The notes beneath the pieces are model-generated. The model saw only the letters and a program-made list of their open reading frames with translations, did no database searches and was not told the origin of the DNA. A stretch of DNA of 33,943 nt from Planctomycetales bacterium (GTDB lineage: Bacteria; Planctomycetota; JAKEIC01): the NCBI GenBank assembly GCA_022614695.1, contig JAKEIC010000368.1:1-33943 (forward strand), read 5' to 3'. A program made the translations under genes and the position numbers. Of the stretch, positions 21,266 through 29,476 are shown one piece after another (the first letter of the stretch is position 1; every line of letters begins with the position of its first letter).

Positions 21266-21287
21266 CTACTTCCTCCTCCGGAAGTAG
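21266..21287. terminator. Hairpin between convergent genes, possible bidirectional terminator
   Basis: CTACTTCC (21266-21273) pairs perfectly with GGAAGTAG (21280-21287) around a 6-nt loop. It overlaps the stop codon of the minus-strand gene and begins 3 bp after the phytase stop. The short stem and missing T-run make termination uncertain, but it is the only candidate in this tail-to-tail junction. Confidence 0.35.
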
Positions 21288-22567
21288 TCCCTCTCCACCG
21301 ACCACCAGGCGCGCCAGCGCATGGGGTCGGGGCCGAAGGACTGGCCGGTCACCGCGGCGAGCCCGCGGGCCATCGCGGCCTTGAGGGCGTCGTCCGGGGC
21401 GCTCTCGAGGCCCCAGATCAGCGGGTCCACGACCGTCGAGTCGCCGAGGTCCACGAGGCCGCCAAGCGCGGCCTTGCGCACCTCGGGCTCCGGGTCCGAC
21501 GAGACGAGCTCGCCGAGGATCGCGGCGCACTCCATGCTCCGGATCTCGGCGAGGCGCTTCACGATCTTCGCGCGGGCCGCCCCCTCCGCCACGGCGAGGT
21601 CCCCCCGGGCCTTCTCGACGGCCTGCTGGGCCGCGACGATCCGCTCGACTCCGCTCACCTTCCCGACCCCCTCGAAGATGAAGACCTGCTCCGCGCCGAA
21701 CTCGGCGAACCCGAACGCGGCGACGTTGTTCCCTCCCTTGGCCCAGAGAGAGCGGATCGCGGGGTTCGACCCGAGGCGGTCTATCACGTCCTTCGGCGAG
21801 AAGATGGACTTGTACGAGCCCGTGGCGTTGCTCATGATCCCGAGCCCCCAGCCGTGGTAGAGGCTCGCGCGCGAGCTGGGCTGGACCCTCACGCGGTTGA
21901 CGCCGAAGGCGCCCGAGCGCGCCATGTCGCGGGCGGCCTCGCTGAGCACGATGAAGAAGCGCTCGTCGTGGACGAGCGGCTCGACGCCCACCTCGCGGCG
22001 CTGGCGGTTCAGCTCCGCGACGCACGCCTTGCTCGCCGCCCGGAAGTCGCGCAGGAGGATCTCCCCGGCGGAGGGCTCGCTCCCGCCTCCGCCGCCCGAG
22101 GCGGGGGGTGGCGGGGGCGGCGGCACGCCGGTCCCGGCGTCCGGGGGCGGCGCCCCCGTCTCCGGAGGCGGCGCGAGCGGCACTCCGACCCCGAGGAAGA
22201 ACGTGACGAGGGACGCGTCGCCGTCGGGCCCGCGCGCGAAGATCTCGATCCGCCAGGGGCCGTCCTCGCCCGGGAAGTCGAGGCTCGCGGAGAAGGAGTC
22301 CCCCTTCACGGAGACCCGCTCGGGCTCCGTGAAGAAGACGTCCCCGAGCGGGTCGGTGAGCACGACCGCCGGCTCGCGGTAGCCGCCCCGCAGGCGAGCG
22401 ACGACGGTGGCGCTCCCGTGGGTCGGGACGCTCGCGGGGGGGCCCGAAACGATCTCGATCGCCTCCGCGCGCACCCCCTCGGCCCGGGCCGGCCCCTCCT
22501 TCGGGTCCTCCGCGCGCGCCGGGGCCGCCGCGAGCAGGAGGAGGAGCAACCGGCCCGCCCGCCTCAC
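21266..22567 (-). CDS. Secreted CAP/SCP-like protein with Ig-like and HEAT-repeat regions
   Basis: The GTG start at 22567 overlaps the upstream stop and begins a signal peptide (RRAGRLLLLLLAAAPARA), giving 433 residues. A strand-rich domain (~45-140) resembles an Ig/macroglobulin-type module (SVKGDSFSASLDFPGEDGPWRIEIFA). A Pro/Gly linker spans ~148-185. A CAP-like domain follows (~190-315): CVAELNRQRREVGVEPLVHDERFFIVLSEAARDMARSGAFG, then YHGWGLGIM and NNVAAFGFAEFGAEQVFIFEGV, in the order of CAP proteins but without the classical His/Glu tetrad in clear form. The C-terminus (~335-433) has HEAT-like repeats (ECAAILGELVSSDPEPEVRKAALGGL). I infer an extracytoplasmic binding protein. Confidence 0.7.
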   Translation of the reverse strand: MRRAGRLLLLLLAAAPARAEDPKEGPARAEGVRAEAIEIVSGPPASVPTHGSATVVARLRGGYREPAVVLTDPLGDVFFTEPERVSVKGDSFSASLDFPGEDGPWRIEIFARGPDGDASLVTFFLGVGVPLAPPPETGAPPPDAGTGVPPPPPPPASGGGGGSEPSAGEILLRDFRAASKACVAELNRQRREVGVEPLVHDERFFIVLSEAARDMARSGAFGVNRVRVQPSSRASLYHGWGLGIMSNATGSYKSIFSPKDVIDRLGSNPAIRSLWAKGGNNVAAFGFAEFGAEQVFIFEGVGKVSGVERIVAAQQAVEKARGDLAVAEGAARAKIVKRLAEIRSMECAAILGELVSSDPEPEVRKAALGGLVDLGDSTVVDPLIWGLESAPDDALKAAMARGLAAVTGQSFGPDPMRWRAWWSVERDYFRRRK

Positions 22568-22863
22568 TTGCGGCTCCCCCCCTCGGGCGCCCCGGCCCGC
22601 CGCTCCGAGAGCTTCCGGTCGTGCATCTCGACCAGCATCTCGTAGCCCACGAGGATCTCGGTGAGTTCGCGGTGGACGTCGTCGGGGAGCCGCGGCTCGA
22701 CCGACTGGAGCCGCTTGTAGATCTCCTGCCGGAGCCGCACCCGCGCGTCGGCCGGCACCGCGCCCTCGCGGAGGATCCTCTCCCACGCGGCACGGCGGGC
22801 GCGGACGGTCGAGTTGTTCAACTCCACCCCGCGTCCGTCGAACCAGCCGTCTCGCGCGGCCAC
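22564..22863 (-). CDS. Small hypothetical protein of the CAP/HEAT operon
   Basis: The 99-residue protein has no recognisable family. It is charged and mostly helical (RARRAAWERILREGAVPADARVRLRQEIYKRL, then DVHRELTEILVGYEMLVEMHDRKLSERR). It has no signal peptide or cysteines. The GTG at 22863 lies 4 nt after the upstream stop, and its TGA overlaps the GTG of the CAP/HEAT gene. Tight coupling on both sides supports a real gene. Confidence 0.65.
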   Translation of the reverse strand: MAARDGWFDGRGVELNNSTVRARRAAWERILREGAVPADARVRLRQEIYKRLQSVEPRLPDDVHRELTEILVGYEMLVEMHDRKLSERRAGAPEGGSRK

Positions 22864-22867
22864 GGGC

Positions 22868-23425
22868 CTAGCGCCTCATCTTCAGCTTGAGCCCCAACCG
22901 CGAGTGGACGAGGAGCAGGCCGAGCTTCTCCTGGACCCTGTAGACCGCGCGCACCTCGAGCTCGTGGGGACCGCCGCGGATGCCCACCCAGGGCGCCCCG
23001 TCCCCGCGGGCCGGCCGCTCGACCACGGTCAGGCCGGAGGAGGTGAGCTCCCGCCGCGCCTCTTCCGCCGCCCGGGCGAGGGCCTCGGGGGAGTCGAACG
23101 TCCGCCACGTGTGGTCGCTCCGGTAGAGGAGCCGGTCGTTGTAGAAAAGGCCTCCCTCCGGGGTGTCGCCGAGGTCCAGCGTCGCCGCCGCGGGCTTCCC
23201 GTCGAGGGGGGCCGTGCCGACGTGCTCGACGAGGACCCGGTGGCCCGCCTCGACCCGCACCGCGTGGCCGTCGGGCAGGAGCGTCGCGACCGCGCGGAAC
23301 CCCTTCCCGTCCCACACCGCCCGGGGGGTCGCAGAGTCCGGCAGCTTCGGTCCCCCGTCCCCGTAGAGGTACAGGCGCAGCTCGCCCGAGCGCCCCTGGG
23401 ACGTCGCGCGCCGGTGGCTGGCCAT
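22868..23425 (-). CDS. Hypothetical protein, first gene of the CAP/HEAT operon
   Basis: I do not recognise the family. The product is 185 residues from ATG 23425, chosen because a TTGGCG-17-TAGAAT promoter ends 7 nt upstream. ATGs at 23434 and 23461 are alternatives. It is strand-rich (GELRLYLYGDGGPKLPD, AVATLLPDGHAVRVEAGHRVLVEHV), then has a helix (SPEALARAAEEARRELTSSG) and a further strand region ending KLGLLLVHSRLGLKLKMRR. There is no signal peptide, so it is probably cytoplasmic although its downstream partner is secreted. Confidence 0.65.
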   Translation of the reverse strand: MASHRRATSQGRSGELRLYLYGDGGPKLPDSATPRAVWDGKGFRAVATLLPDGHAVRVEAGHRVLVEHVGTAPLDGKPAAATLDLGDTPEGGLFYNDRLLYRSDHTWRTFDSPEALARAAEEARRELTSSGLTVVERPARGDGAPWVGIRGGPHELEVRAVYRVQEKLGLLLVHSRLGLKLKMRR

Positions 23426-23432
23426 GGGCCGC

Positions 23433-23461
23433 ATTCTAGGGACGCGCGCGCGGAGCGCCAA
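23433..23461 (-). promoter_or_regulatory. Leaderless-type promoter of the CAP/HEAT operon
   Basis: On the minus strand TTGGCG (23456-23461) and TAGAAT (23433-23438) are 17 bp apart, and the ATG at 23425 begins 7 nt after the -10, so transcription probably starts at the A of AUG. Confidence 0.65.
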
Positions 23462-23472
23462 GCCGGCGCCGG

Positions 23473-23501
23473 TTGACTGGCTGCTCCCGCGAGGCTAGCA
23501 T
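23473..23501 (+). promoter_or_regulatory. Promoter of cmk
   Basis: TTGACT (23473-23478) and TAGCAT (23496-23501) are 17 bp apart, about 48 bp upstream of the cmk start. It is divergent from the CAP/HEAT operon promoter, with 11 bp between the two -35 boxes. Confidence 0.65.
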
Positions 23502-23549
23502 CGCCCCCCTTCCGCCGCCGTGCGAAAGGCGCGCCGGCGGGTTTCCTGA

Positions 23550-24206
23550 GTGGTCGTGACGATTGACGGCCCCGCGGGGGCGGGGAAGAGCACGGTGGCG
23601 CGGGAGCTCGCCCGCCGCCTCGGTTACCGCTACCTGGACACGGGGGCGATGTACCGCGCCGTCGCCTGGCGGGCGCTCCGCGAGGGAGTGGACCTCCGGG
23701 ACGGAGAGGCGCTCGCGAAGCTCGCGGAGCGCCTCTCGATGACGGTCGAGCCCGATCCGGACGCGCCGGGGCTCCGCGTGGACGGGGAGGACCCGGGCGA
23801 GGCGCTCCGCGGTCCGGAAGTCGCCGACGCCGCGTCGGCGGTCGCCACCGTCTCGGGAGTGAGGCGAGTCCTGGTGGCCCGGCAACGCGCCCTCGGGGAC
23901 GGGGGGCGGCTCGTGGCCGAGGGGCGGGACGTGGGGACCGTCGTCTTCCCGGAGAGCCCCGCGAAGTTCTTCCTCACCGCCGAGCCGGGGGTTCGCGCCG
24001 CCCGCCGGATCCGCGAGGGCAAGCTCCGCGCCGAGACGACCCGTGCGATGGCGGCTCGCGACCGCCGCGACGAGCGCCGGTCCGACTCGCCCCTCAAGCC
24101 CGCGCCGGACGCCCTCGTCGTGGACACGAGCCGGATGAAGCCGGGGGAGGTCGTGGACCTCCTCGCATCGCGGGTCCGGGAGCGGGGCGGCGGAGGCGGG
24201 GCGTGA
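23550..24206 (+). CDS. cmk: Cytidylate kinase
   Basis: The 218-residue enzyme phosphorylates (d)CMP to (d)CDP. The P-loop is GPAGAGKST (7-15), followed by LGYRYLDTGAMYRAVAW, the CMP-binding region. Also present are the GRDVGTVVFPESPAKFFLTA core, an Arg-rich lid (AAARDRRDERRSDSPLKPAPDALVVDTS) and the C-terminal helix. The GTG at 23550 puts the P-loop at its standard distance from the start. The stop overlaps the start of plsC. The cmk, plsC, rpsA order is a common bacterial arrangement. Confidence 0.96.
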   Translation: MVVTIDGPAGAGKSTVARELARRLGYRYLDTGAMYRAVAWRALREGVDLRDGEALAKLAERLSMTVEPDPDAPGLRVDGEDPGEALRGPEVADAASAVATVSGVRRVLVARQRALGDGGRLVAEGRDVGTVVFPESPAKFFLTAEPGVRAARRIREGKLRAETTRAMAARDRRDERRSDSPLKPAPDALVVDTSRMKPGEVVDLLASRVRERGGGGGA

Positions 24207-24943
24207 GGGGGGGAGCCGTGATCGAGGCGCCGACCCCGGAGAGCCCGGCGCCCCCGAGGGAACCCGAGGGCCCGGACCCCACGGCGACCTCGCTCCCCGC
24301 CCGCGCCTGGTACGCGGGCTGGCGGCTCGGCTTCCGCACGGCCGGGCGGCTCCTCTACGGGTGCCGGACGCTGCACGTGGACCGCGTCCCCGCGACGGGG
24401 GCCGTGATCCTCGCCGCGACCCACGTCTCGTTCCTCGATCCGGTGCTCGCGGGCATGGGGCTCCCTCGGCCCGCCTGGTACCTCGCGCGACGGAGCCTGT
24501 TCCGGAGCCGGCTGTTCGCCGCGATGCTCCGGTCCTGGCACGCGATCCCGGTGGACCGCGCGGGCGAGTCGCGGGACGCGGATCTCCCCGGGGGCGGGGG
24601 CTTCGCGACGGTGGTGCGGCTGCTCCGCGCGGGGGCAGCCGTCGTCGTGTTCCCCGAGGCGACCCGGAGCGCCACCGGAGAGCCGGGGCCCGTGGGCCGC
24701 GGGCTCGAGGTGCTCGCGCGGCGCGCGGGGGGGCCCGTGATTCCCGTCGCGATCCTCGGCGCGCACGAGGTGTGGCCCCGGAGCCGGCGGTTCCCGAGGC
24801 CCTTCGGGAGGATCCGGGTGGCGTACGGCGAGCCGATCCCCGCCCCGGGCCCGGACGCGATCGGCCTTCCCCTCGCCGAGGCGGTCCGGGCCGCCTGGGC
24901 GGAACTGCGTGCCCGCCACGGCCCGGCGAATCGTGAACCGTGA
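24203..24943 (+). CDS. plsC: 1-acyl-sn-glycerol-3-phosphate acyltransferase family protein
   Basis: The 246-residue protein belongs to the PlsC/LPLAT family. The HX4D motif is present as THVSFLDP, then WYLARRSLFRSRLF. The substrate motif is FPEATRS (usually FPEGTRS) and the last motif VIPVAILGAHEVWP. It acylates lysophosphatidate to phosphatidate at the inner membrane. The first ~30 residues are a Pro/Glu-rich extra. GTG 24203 overlaps the cmk stop; GTG 24218 is an alternative start. The last codons and stop lie inside a CGTGAAC heptamer tandem repeat, so the C-terminus would vary with repeat number. Confidence 0.9.
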   Translation: MRGGAVIEAPTPESPAPPREPEGPDPTATSLPARAWYAGWRLGFRTAGRLLYGCRTLHVDRVPATGAVILAATHVSFLDPVLAGMGLPRPAWYLARRSLFRSRLFAAMLRSWHAIPVDRAGESRDADLPGGGGFATVVRLLRAGAAVVVFPEATRSATGEPGPVGRGLEVLARRAGGPVIPVAILGAHEVWPRSRRFPRPFGRIRVAYGEPIPAPGPDAIGLPLAEAVRAAWAELRARHGPANREP

Positions 24944-24959
24944 ACCGTGAACCGTGAAC
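24932..24959. repeat. Heptamer tandem repeat (CGTGAAC x4) across the plsC stop
   Basis: Four exact CGTGAAC units span 24932-24959, covering the plsC stop codon and part of the short spacer before the rpsA SD. Because the unit is 7 bp, gain or loss of a copy changes the reading frame at the plsC C-terminus and the plsC-rpsA spacing. Confidence 0.8.
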
Positions 24960-24982
24960 TCTTGCTCAGAAGGAGCTGACCC

Positions 24983-26626
24983 ATGACCGATCGCTCGAGA
25001 GATCTGCCGAGACTGTCCGAAGCGGACCTCGACAAGGAAGTCCGCGAGGCGACGGGAGGGCTGCCCGACGAGGAGGTGACCAAGCTCCTCGAGGCGGCCG
25101 TCGGCCGGTTCCAGACCGACCGCATCGTGAACGGGATCGTCCTCACCATCGTCGGTGACGAAGTGGTGGTGGACGTGGGCTACAAGTCCGAGGGCGTGAT
25201 CCCGCTCTCCGAGTTCGAGCACCCCGACGAGCTGGACCAGGGCGACACCGTCGAGGTCCTGGTCGAATCGGTGGACGACGAGATGGGGCTCCTGCGCCTC
25301 AGCAAGCGCAAGGCCGACCGGCAGCGCGGCTGGGAGCGCATCGTCACCAAGAACGCCGAGGGCGACACCGTGAAGGGCAAGGTCGTCCGCAAGATCAAGG
25401 GCGGGCTCCTCGTGGACATCGGCGTGCCCGCCTTCCTCCCCGCGAGCCAGGTGGACCTCCGACGGACCGGCGACATCTCCGACCTCATCGGCAAGGAGGT
25501 CGAGGCCGAGATCATCAAGATTGACCAGAAGCGCTCCAACATCGTCCTCTCCCGCCGGAAGCTCCTCGAGCGCCAGCGCGAGGAGAAGAAGGCCAAGGTC
25601 CTCGCGGAGATTGAGGAGGGCAAGGTCGTGAAGGGCGTCGTCCGGAACATCGCCGAGTTCGGCGCGTTCGTGGACATCGGGGGCATTGACGGGCTCCTGC
25701 ACGTGACCGACATGTCCTGGGGCCGCGTGAACCACCCGTCCGAGGTGGTGAAGATCGACCAGGAGCTGGAGCTGGTCGTCCTCCGCGTGGACCGCGAGCG
25801 CGAGCGGATCGCGCTCGGCCTGAAGCAGAGGTCCCCGTCGCCGTGGGACAACGTCGAGCAGCGCTACCCGATCGGCGCCCGGGTGAAGGGCACGGTGGTG
25901 AACGTCACGACCTACGGCGCCTTCGTCCGGCTCGAGGACGGGATCGAGGGCCTCGTCCACGTCTCCGAGATGTCGTGGACGCGCCGGATCAGCCACCCCT
26001 CGGAGGTGGTGAAGCCGGGCGACGTGGTCGAGGTGTGCGTCCTCGACCTGAACCGCGAGAAGCAGGAGATGTCGCTCGGGATCAAGCAGACCGAGAGCAA
26101 CCCGTGGGAGAAGGTCGAGGAGAAGTACCCGGTCGGCAAGGAGGTCGAGGGGGTCGTGCGGACCCTCACGAACTACGGGGCCTTCATCGAGCTGGAGGAG
26201 GGGATTGACGGGCTCCTGCACGTCTCCGACCTCTCGTGGACGAAGAAGGTGGCGCACCCGTCCGAGATCCTGAAGAAGGGCGACCCCGTGAAGGCGGTCG
26301 TCCTCTCCGTGGACAAGGAGCGGAAGCGCGTGGCGCTCGGCGTGAAGCAGCTCTCCTCCGACCCGTGGGAGGGCGACATCCCGGGCCGGTTCCACGCCGG
26401 CGACGTGATCGAGGGGACCGTGACGAAGCTCACGAACTTCGGCGCCTTCGTCGAGATCGCGCCGGGGCTGGAGGGCCTCCTGCACGTCTCCGAGATGAGC
26501 GACAAGAAGGTGAAGGGGCCCGAGGAGATCGTCCAGCAGGGGACCAAGGTGAAGGTGAAGGTGCTGCGGGTGGAGCCCGCCGACCGCAAGATCGGGCTCT
26601 CGATGGTGGGGATGTCGAAGGAGTAA
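24983..26626 (+). CDS. rpsA: Ribosomal protein S1
   Basis: The 547-residue protein holds six S1 RNA-binding domains, the number in full-length proteobacterial-type S1. Domains 1-2 are divergent (IVNGIVLTIVGDEVVVDVGYKSEG; VKGKVVRKIKGGLLVDIGVPAFLPASQVD). Domains 3-6 are closely similar (GAFVDIGGIDGLLHVTDMSW; GAFVRLEDGIEGLVHVSEMSW; GAFIELEEGIDGLLHVSDLSW; GAFVEIAPGLEGLLHVSEMS), with linkers NPWEKVEEKYPVG. It binds mRNA on the 30S subunit. A strong SD (AAGGAG) precedes the ATG. S1 matters most for structured leaders, which is notable given the leaderless and hairpin-covered starts elsewhere in the window. Confidence 0.97.
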   Translation: MTDRSRDLPRLSEADLDKEVREATGGLPDEEVTKLLEAAVGRFQTDRIVNGIVLTIVGDEVVVDVGYKSEGVIPLSEFEHPDELDQGDTVEVLVESVDDEMGLLRLSKRKADRQRGWERIVTKNAEGDTVKGKVVRKIKGGLLVDIGVPAFLPASQVDLRRTGDISDLIGKEVEAEIIKIDQKRSNIVLSRRKLLERQREEKKAKVLAEIEEGKVVKGVVRNIAEFGAFVDIGGIDGLLHVTDMSWGRVNHPSEVVKIDQELELVVLRVDRERERIALGLKQRSPSPWDNVEQRYPIGARVKGTVVNVTTYGAFVRLEDGIEGLVHVSEMSWTRRISHPSEVVKPGDVVEVCVLDLNREKQEMSLGIKQTESNPWEKVEEKYPVGKEVEGVVRTLTNYGAFIELEEGIDGLLHVSDLSWTKKVAHPSEILKKGDPVKAVVLSVDKERKRVALGVKQLSSDPWEGDIPGRFHAGDVIEGTVTKLTNFGAFVEIAPGLEGLLHVSEMSDKKVKGPEEIVQQGTKVKVKVLRVEPADRKIGLSMVGMSKE

Positions 26627-26630
26627 GCCG

Positions 26631-28463
26631 ATGTGCGGGCTGATGGGATACGCGGGGCCGTCGCCGGCGGCGCCGATCCTCCTCGAGGGGCTCGCGCGGC
26701 TCGAGTACCGCGGCTACGACTCGGCCGGCCTCGCGGTGCTCGAGGGCGACCGGCTGCGGGTCGAGAAGCTCGCCGGACGCGTCTCGGAGCTGGCCGCCCG
26801 CGTGCGCGGCCTCGCGTGGCCGGGCCGGCTCGGGATCGCCCACACGCGGTGGGCGACCCACGGGGAGGTGACCGAGCAGAACGCCCACCCGCACCTCGAT
26901 TGCCACGAGCGCATCGCGGTCATCACGAACGGGATCGTCGAGAACTGGCGGGAGCTGCGGGCCGAGCTCGAGGCGGGCGGCCACCGGTTCCGCTCCGAGA
27001 CCGACACCGAGGTGATCGCCCACCTGGCCGAGGCGCTCGCCCCGTCGCTCGGGGTGGCGGGGGCGGTCCGCGAGGCGGCGGCAAGGCTCCGGGGCGCCTA
27101 CGCCTTCCTGCTGGTCCACGCCACTGCCCCGGACCGCCTCTTCGTCGCCCGCCGGTCCGCGCCCCTCGTGATCGGGGTCGCCGACGGGGCCGCGATCGCG
27201 GCGAGCGACGTGCCGGCGCTGCTCCCCCACACGCGGGAGATCGTCTACCTCGGGGACGGGGAGTCGGCGGAGCTGTGGCCCGGGGGGATCCGGCTCACCG
27301 ACGCCGCGGGACGGCCGGTCGCGCGGGACCCGGTCCACGTCCCCTGGAGCGCCGCCGAGGCCGAGAAGGGCGGCTACGCCCACTTCATGCTCAAGGAGAT
27401 CCATGAGCAGCCGCGGGCGGTCGCCGACACCCTCGTGGGCCGTCTCGACCTGTCCGCGGGGCGGCCGCGGCTCGAGGAGCTGCCGCTCTCGGAGCCGCGG
27501 ATCTCGGCCGCGCGGCGAGTCCTCCTCGTCGCCTGCGGGACGGCGTGGCACGCGTCGCTCTACGGGGCGGCGCTCCTCGAGGAGCTGGCCCGGGTCCCCG
27601 CGGCGGCCGTCCTCGCCTCGGAACTGCGCTACGGGCACCCGGTGCTCGGCCCCGACACGGCCGTGGTCGCGGTCTCCCAGTCCGGCGAGACGGCCGACAC
27701 GCTCGCCGCCGTGCGGCTCGCGCGCGAGGCGGGCTCCCCCGTCCTCGCCGTCTGCAACGTGATGGGCTCGCAGCTCACGCGGGACGCCGACGCGACCCTC
27801 TACACGCGGGCGGGGCTCGAGGTGGGGGTCGCCTCGACCAAGGCCTACACGACACAGCTCGCGGCGCTCGCCCTCATCGCCGTCGAGTGGGGCGTCCGGC
27901 GGGGGACCCTTCCCCCGGCCGAAGCGGCGGCGGCCGTCGAGGGCCTCGCGGCCGCGCCCGGAGCGCTCGCCGAGGCGCTCCGCCTCGACGGCCCGGCCGC
28001 GGACCTCGCCCGGCAGTACCGGTTCGCCTACAACTTCCTCTACCTCGGCCGGCGCCACAACTGGCCGACGGCGGCGGAAGGGGCGCTCAAGCTGAAGGAG
28101 ATCTCCTACATCCACGCCGAGGCCTACCCCGGCGGCGAGATGAAGCACGGCCCCATCGCCATGATCGAGCCCACGTTCCCGACCGTCGCCGTCGCCGTGG
28201 AGGGCTCCGTGCGCGAGAAGATGCTCTCGAACGTCTCGGAGATCCGGGCCCGGAAGGGCCCCGTGATCCTGCTCGCCACCCGCGGGGACCGCGACGCCGC
28301 GGCCGCGGCGGACCACGTGCTCGAGCTCCCCCGAGTGCCCGAGAGGTTCTCGCCGCTCTCGGCCGTGGTCCCGCTCCAGCTGTTCGCCTACCACGTGGCG
28401 GTCGAGCGCGCGTGCGACCCGGACAGGCCCCGGAACCTCGCGAAGAGCGTGACGGTGGAATGA
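26631..28463 (+). CDS. glmS: Glutamine-fructose-6-phosphate aminotransferase (isomerizing)
   Basis: The 610-residue enzyme makes glucosamine-6-phosphate, the first step of UDP-GlcNAc synthesis. The N-terminal glutaminase has Cys2 (MCGLMGYAG), LEYRGYDSAGLAV, HTRWATHG and TNGIVENW. Two SIS sugar-isomerase domains follow (VACGTAWHASLYGA, VAVSQSGETADT, ASTKAYTTQ, then KLKEISYIHAEAYPGGEMKHGPIAMI). The tail RNLAKSVTVE is the invariant C-terminal loop. It starts 4 nt after the rpsA stop and overlaps the next gene (ATGA). No glmS ribozyme is possible in that spacer. Confidence 0.97.
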   Translation: MCGLMGYAGPSPAAPILLEGLARLEYRGYDSAGLAVLEGDRLRVEKLAGRVSELAARVRGLAWPGRLGIAHTRWATHGEVTEQNAHPHLDCHERIAVITNGIVENWRELRAELEAGGHRFRSETDTEVIAHLAEALAPSLGVAGAVREAAARLRGAYAFLLVHATAPDRLFVARRSAPLVIGVADGAAIAASDVPALLPHTREIVYLGDGESAELWPGGIRLTDAAGRPVARDPVHVPWSAAEAEKGGYAHFMLKEIHEQPRAVADTLVGRLDLSAGRPRLEELPLSEPRISAARRVLLVACGTAWHASLYGAALLEELARVPAAAVLASELRYGHPVLGPDTAVVAVSQSGETADTLAAVRLAREAGSPVLAVCNVMGSQLTRDADATLYTRAGLEVGVASTKAYTTQLAALALIAVEWGVRRGTLPPAEAAAAVEGLAAAPGALAEALRLDGPAADLARQYRFAYNFLYLGRRHNWPTAAEGALKLKEISYIHAEAYPGGEMKHGPIAMIEPTFPTVAVAVEGSVREKMLSNVSEIRARKGPVILLATRGDRDAAAAADHVLELPRVPERFSPLSAVVPLQLFAYHVAVERACDPDRPRNLAKSVTVE

Positions 28464-29476
28464 GTCCACGGTCGCTGGTCCCGGGTCCCCGGTCCCTGGC
28501 GGGGGTCGCGAGCCTCGTCGCCGCGTTGATCGCGGCATCGGCGGGCGCGCAGGAGGGGCGGGCGCCGTCCGAGGCGGCGCGGCGGGCCGAGTTCGCCTAC
28601 CTCGCGCGGAAGTGGGAGGAGGCGAAGGTGCAGTTCGCCAGAGGGAACGACGAGAAGGTCGTCGCGATGGCGAACGCTCTGCTCGTGCTCGAGCCGGAAC
28701 TCCCGTGGAAGGACGAGGTCGTGTCTCTCCGCCTGCGCGCCAAGGACCGGATGGTGGCCCGCGACGTGGTCGAGGCGGCGATCCTCTGCGACTCGCCCCG
28801 CGCCACGGTCGGGGACGTGATCCGGCTGCGGGTCCGGATCGCGGCGAGGACCGAGGACCCGCTCTCGTGGGTGCTCGCGCCCGAGGGGGAGTCGCCGGGC
28901 GCCCGGGCCTCCCTCACGGTCACGATCCGCGAGTGGGGGGCGGGACGGGTCGAGTCGCTGGCGACGGCGAGGCTCCCGATCGAGGGGCTGCCCGAGTCGG
29001 CCACGCTCAAGAAGGGCGAGGCGATCGAGGGCACGGTCGCGGTCCCGACCGTCGCCTACGCCCCGCTCCGGGTCACGGCCCGGACCTACGAGTTCGAGGG
29101 GGTGGTGAGGCCCGCCTCCCTCGCGGCGGGGACGCGGGCGGTCTTCCGGCCGATCGTCCTCGACCCGGTACGCGTGGAGGTCCTCCCGCGGGGGTGGGAG
29201 AGGCTCGCCGGGGACCCGGTCGCGGCGCTCCGGGAAGCGGTGCGCGAAGAGCGGCCGGTCCGGCTCCTGCTCGCGGCCGCGCTGGTCCCGGACGGGGTGC
29301 GCGGCGAGGCGGCCGAGGCGCTCTTCGACGCCCTCGGGTCTCCCTTCGAGCGCGAGGCGACGGCGCCGGCCGTCATGGCGGCGCTCCGGCGCCTCACGGG
29401 CGAGGCGCTCCCCGACGACCGGGCGGCATGGCTGGCCCTCTGGTCCCGCCGGCGACAGGCGGGCGGGGGCGGCTGA
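28460..29476 (+). CDS. Secreted hypothetical protein downstream of glmS
   Basis: ATG 28460 overlaps the glmS stop. The 338-residue product has a signal peptide (LAGVASLVAALIAASAGAQ), a helical segment (~30-95, with FAYLARKWEEAKVQFARG and NALLVLEPELPWKDEVVSLRLRAKDRMVARD), a strand-rich middle (~95-230, VGDVIRLRVRIAARTEDP, LTVTIREWGAGRVESL) and a C-terminal helical/HEAT-like part (GDPVAALREAVREERPVRLLLAAALVP). The family is not recognised. Codons 4-13 lie in a GGTCNCN heptamer repeat (28470-28497). The stop overlaps the kinase-like gene start (TGATG). Confidence 0.75.
   Translation: MSPRSLVPGPRSLAGVASLVAALIAASAGAQEGRAPSEAARRAEFAYLARKWEEAKVQFARGNDEKVVAMANALLVLEPELPWKDEVVSLRLRAKDRMVARDVVEAAILCDSPRATVGDVIRLRVRIAARTEDPLSWVLAPEGESPGARASLTVTIREWGAGRVESLATARLPIEGLPESATLKKGEAIEGTVAVPTVAYAPLRVTARTYEFEGVVRPASLAAGTRAVFRPIVLDPVRVEVLPRGWERLAGDPVAALREAVREERPVRLLLAAALVPDGVRGEAAEALFDALGSPFEREATAPAVMAALRRLTGEALPDDRAAWLALWSRRRQAGGGG
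28470..28497. repeat. Degenerate GGTCNCN heptamer repeat in a signal-peptide coding region
   Basis: Four tandem heptamers (GGTCGCT, GGTCCCG, GGTCCCC, GGTCCCT) lie just after the glmS stop, within the first codons of the next gene. The arrangement mirrors the CGTGAAC repeat at the plsC-rpsA junction. Confidence 0.65.

Noticed and set aside
19338-22793. Minus-strand open frame of 1151 codons
   Set aside because: It runs antisense through the response regulator, GspG-like and phytase genes, all of which have clear family motifs on the plus strand. The composition is of shadow type.
24932-24959. CRISPR-like repeat
   Set aside because: The units are 7 bp, contiguous and without spacers; this is a simple tandem repeat.
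26627-26630. glmS ribozyme or riboswitch upstream of glmS
   Set aside because: Only 4 nt separate rpsA from glmS, too short for any structured leader.
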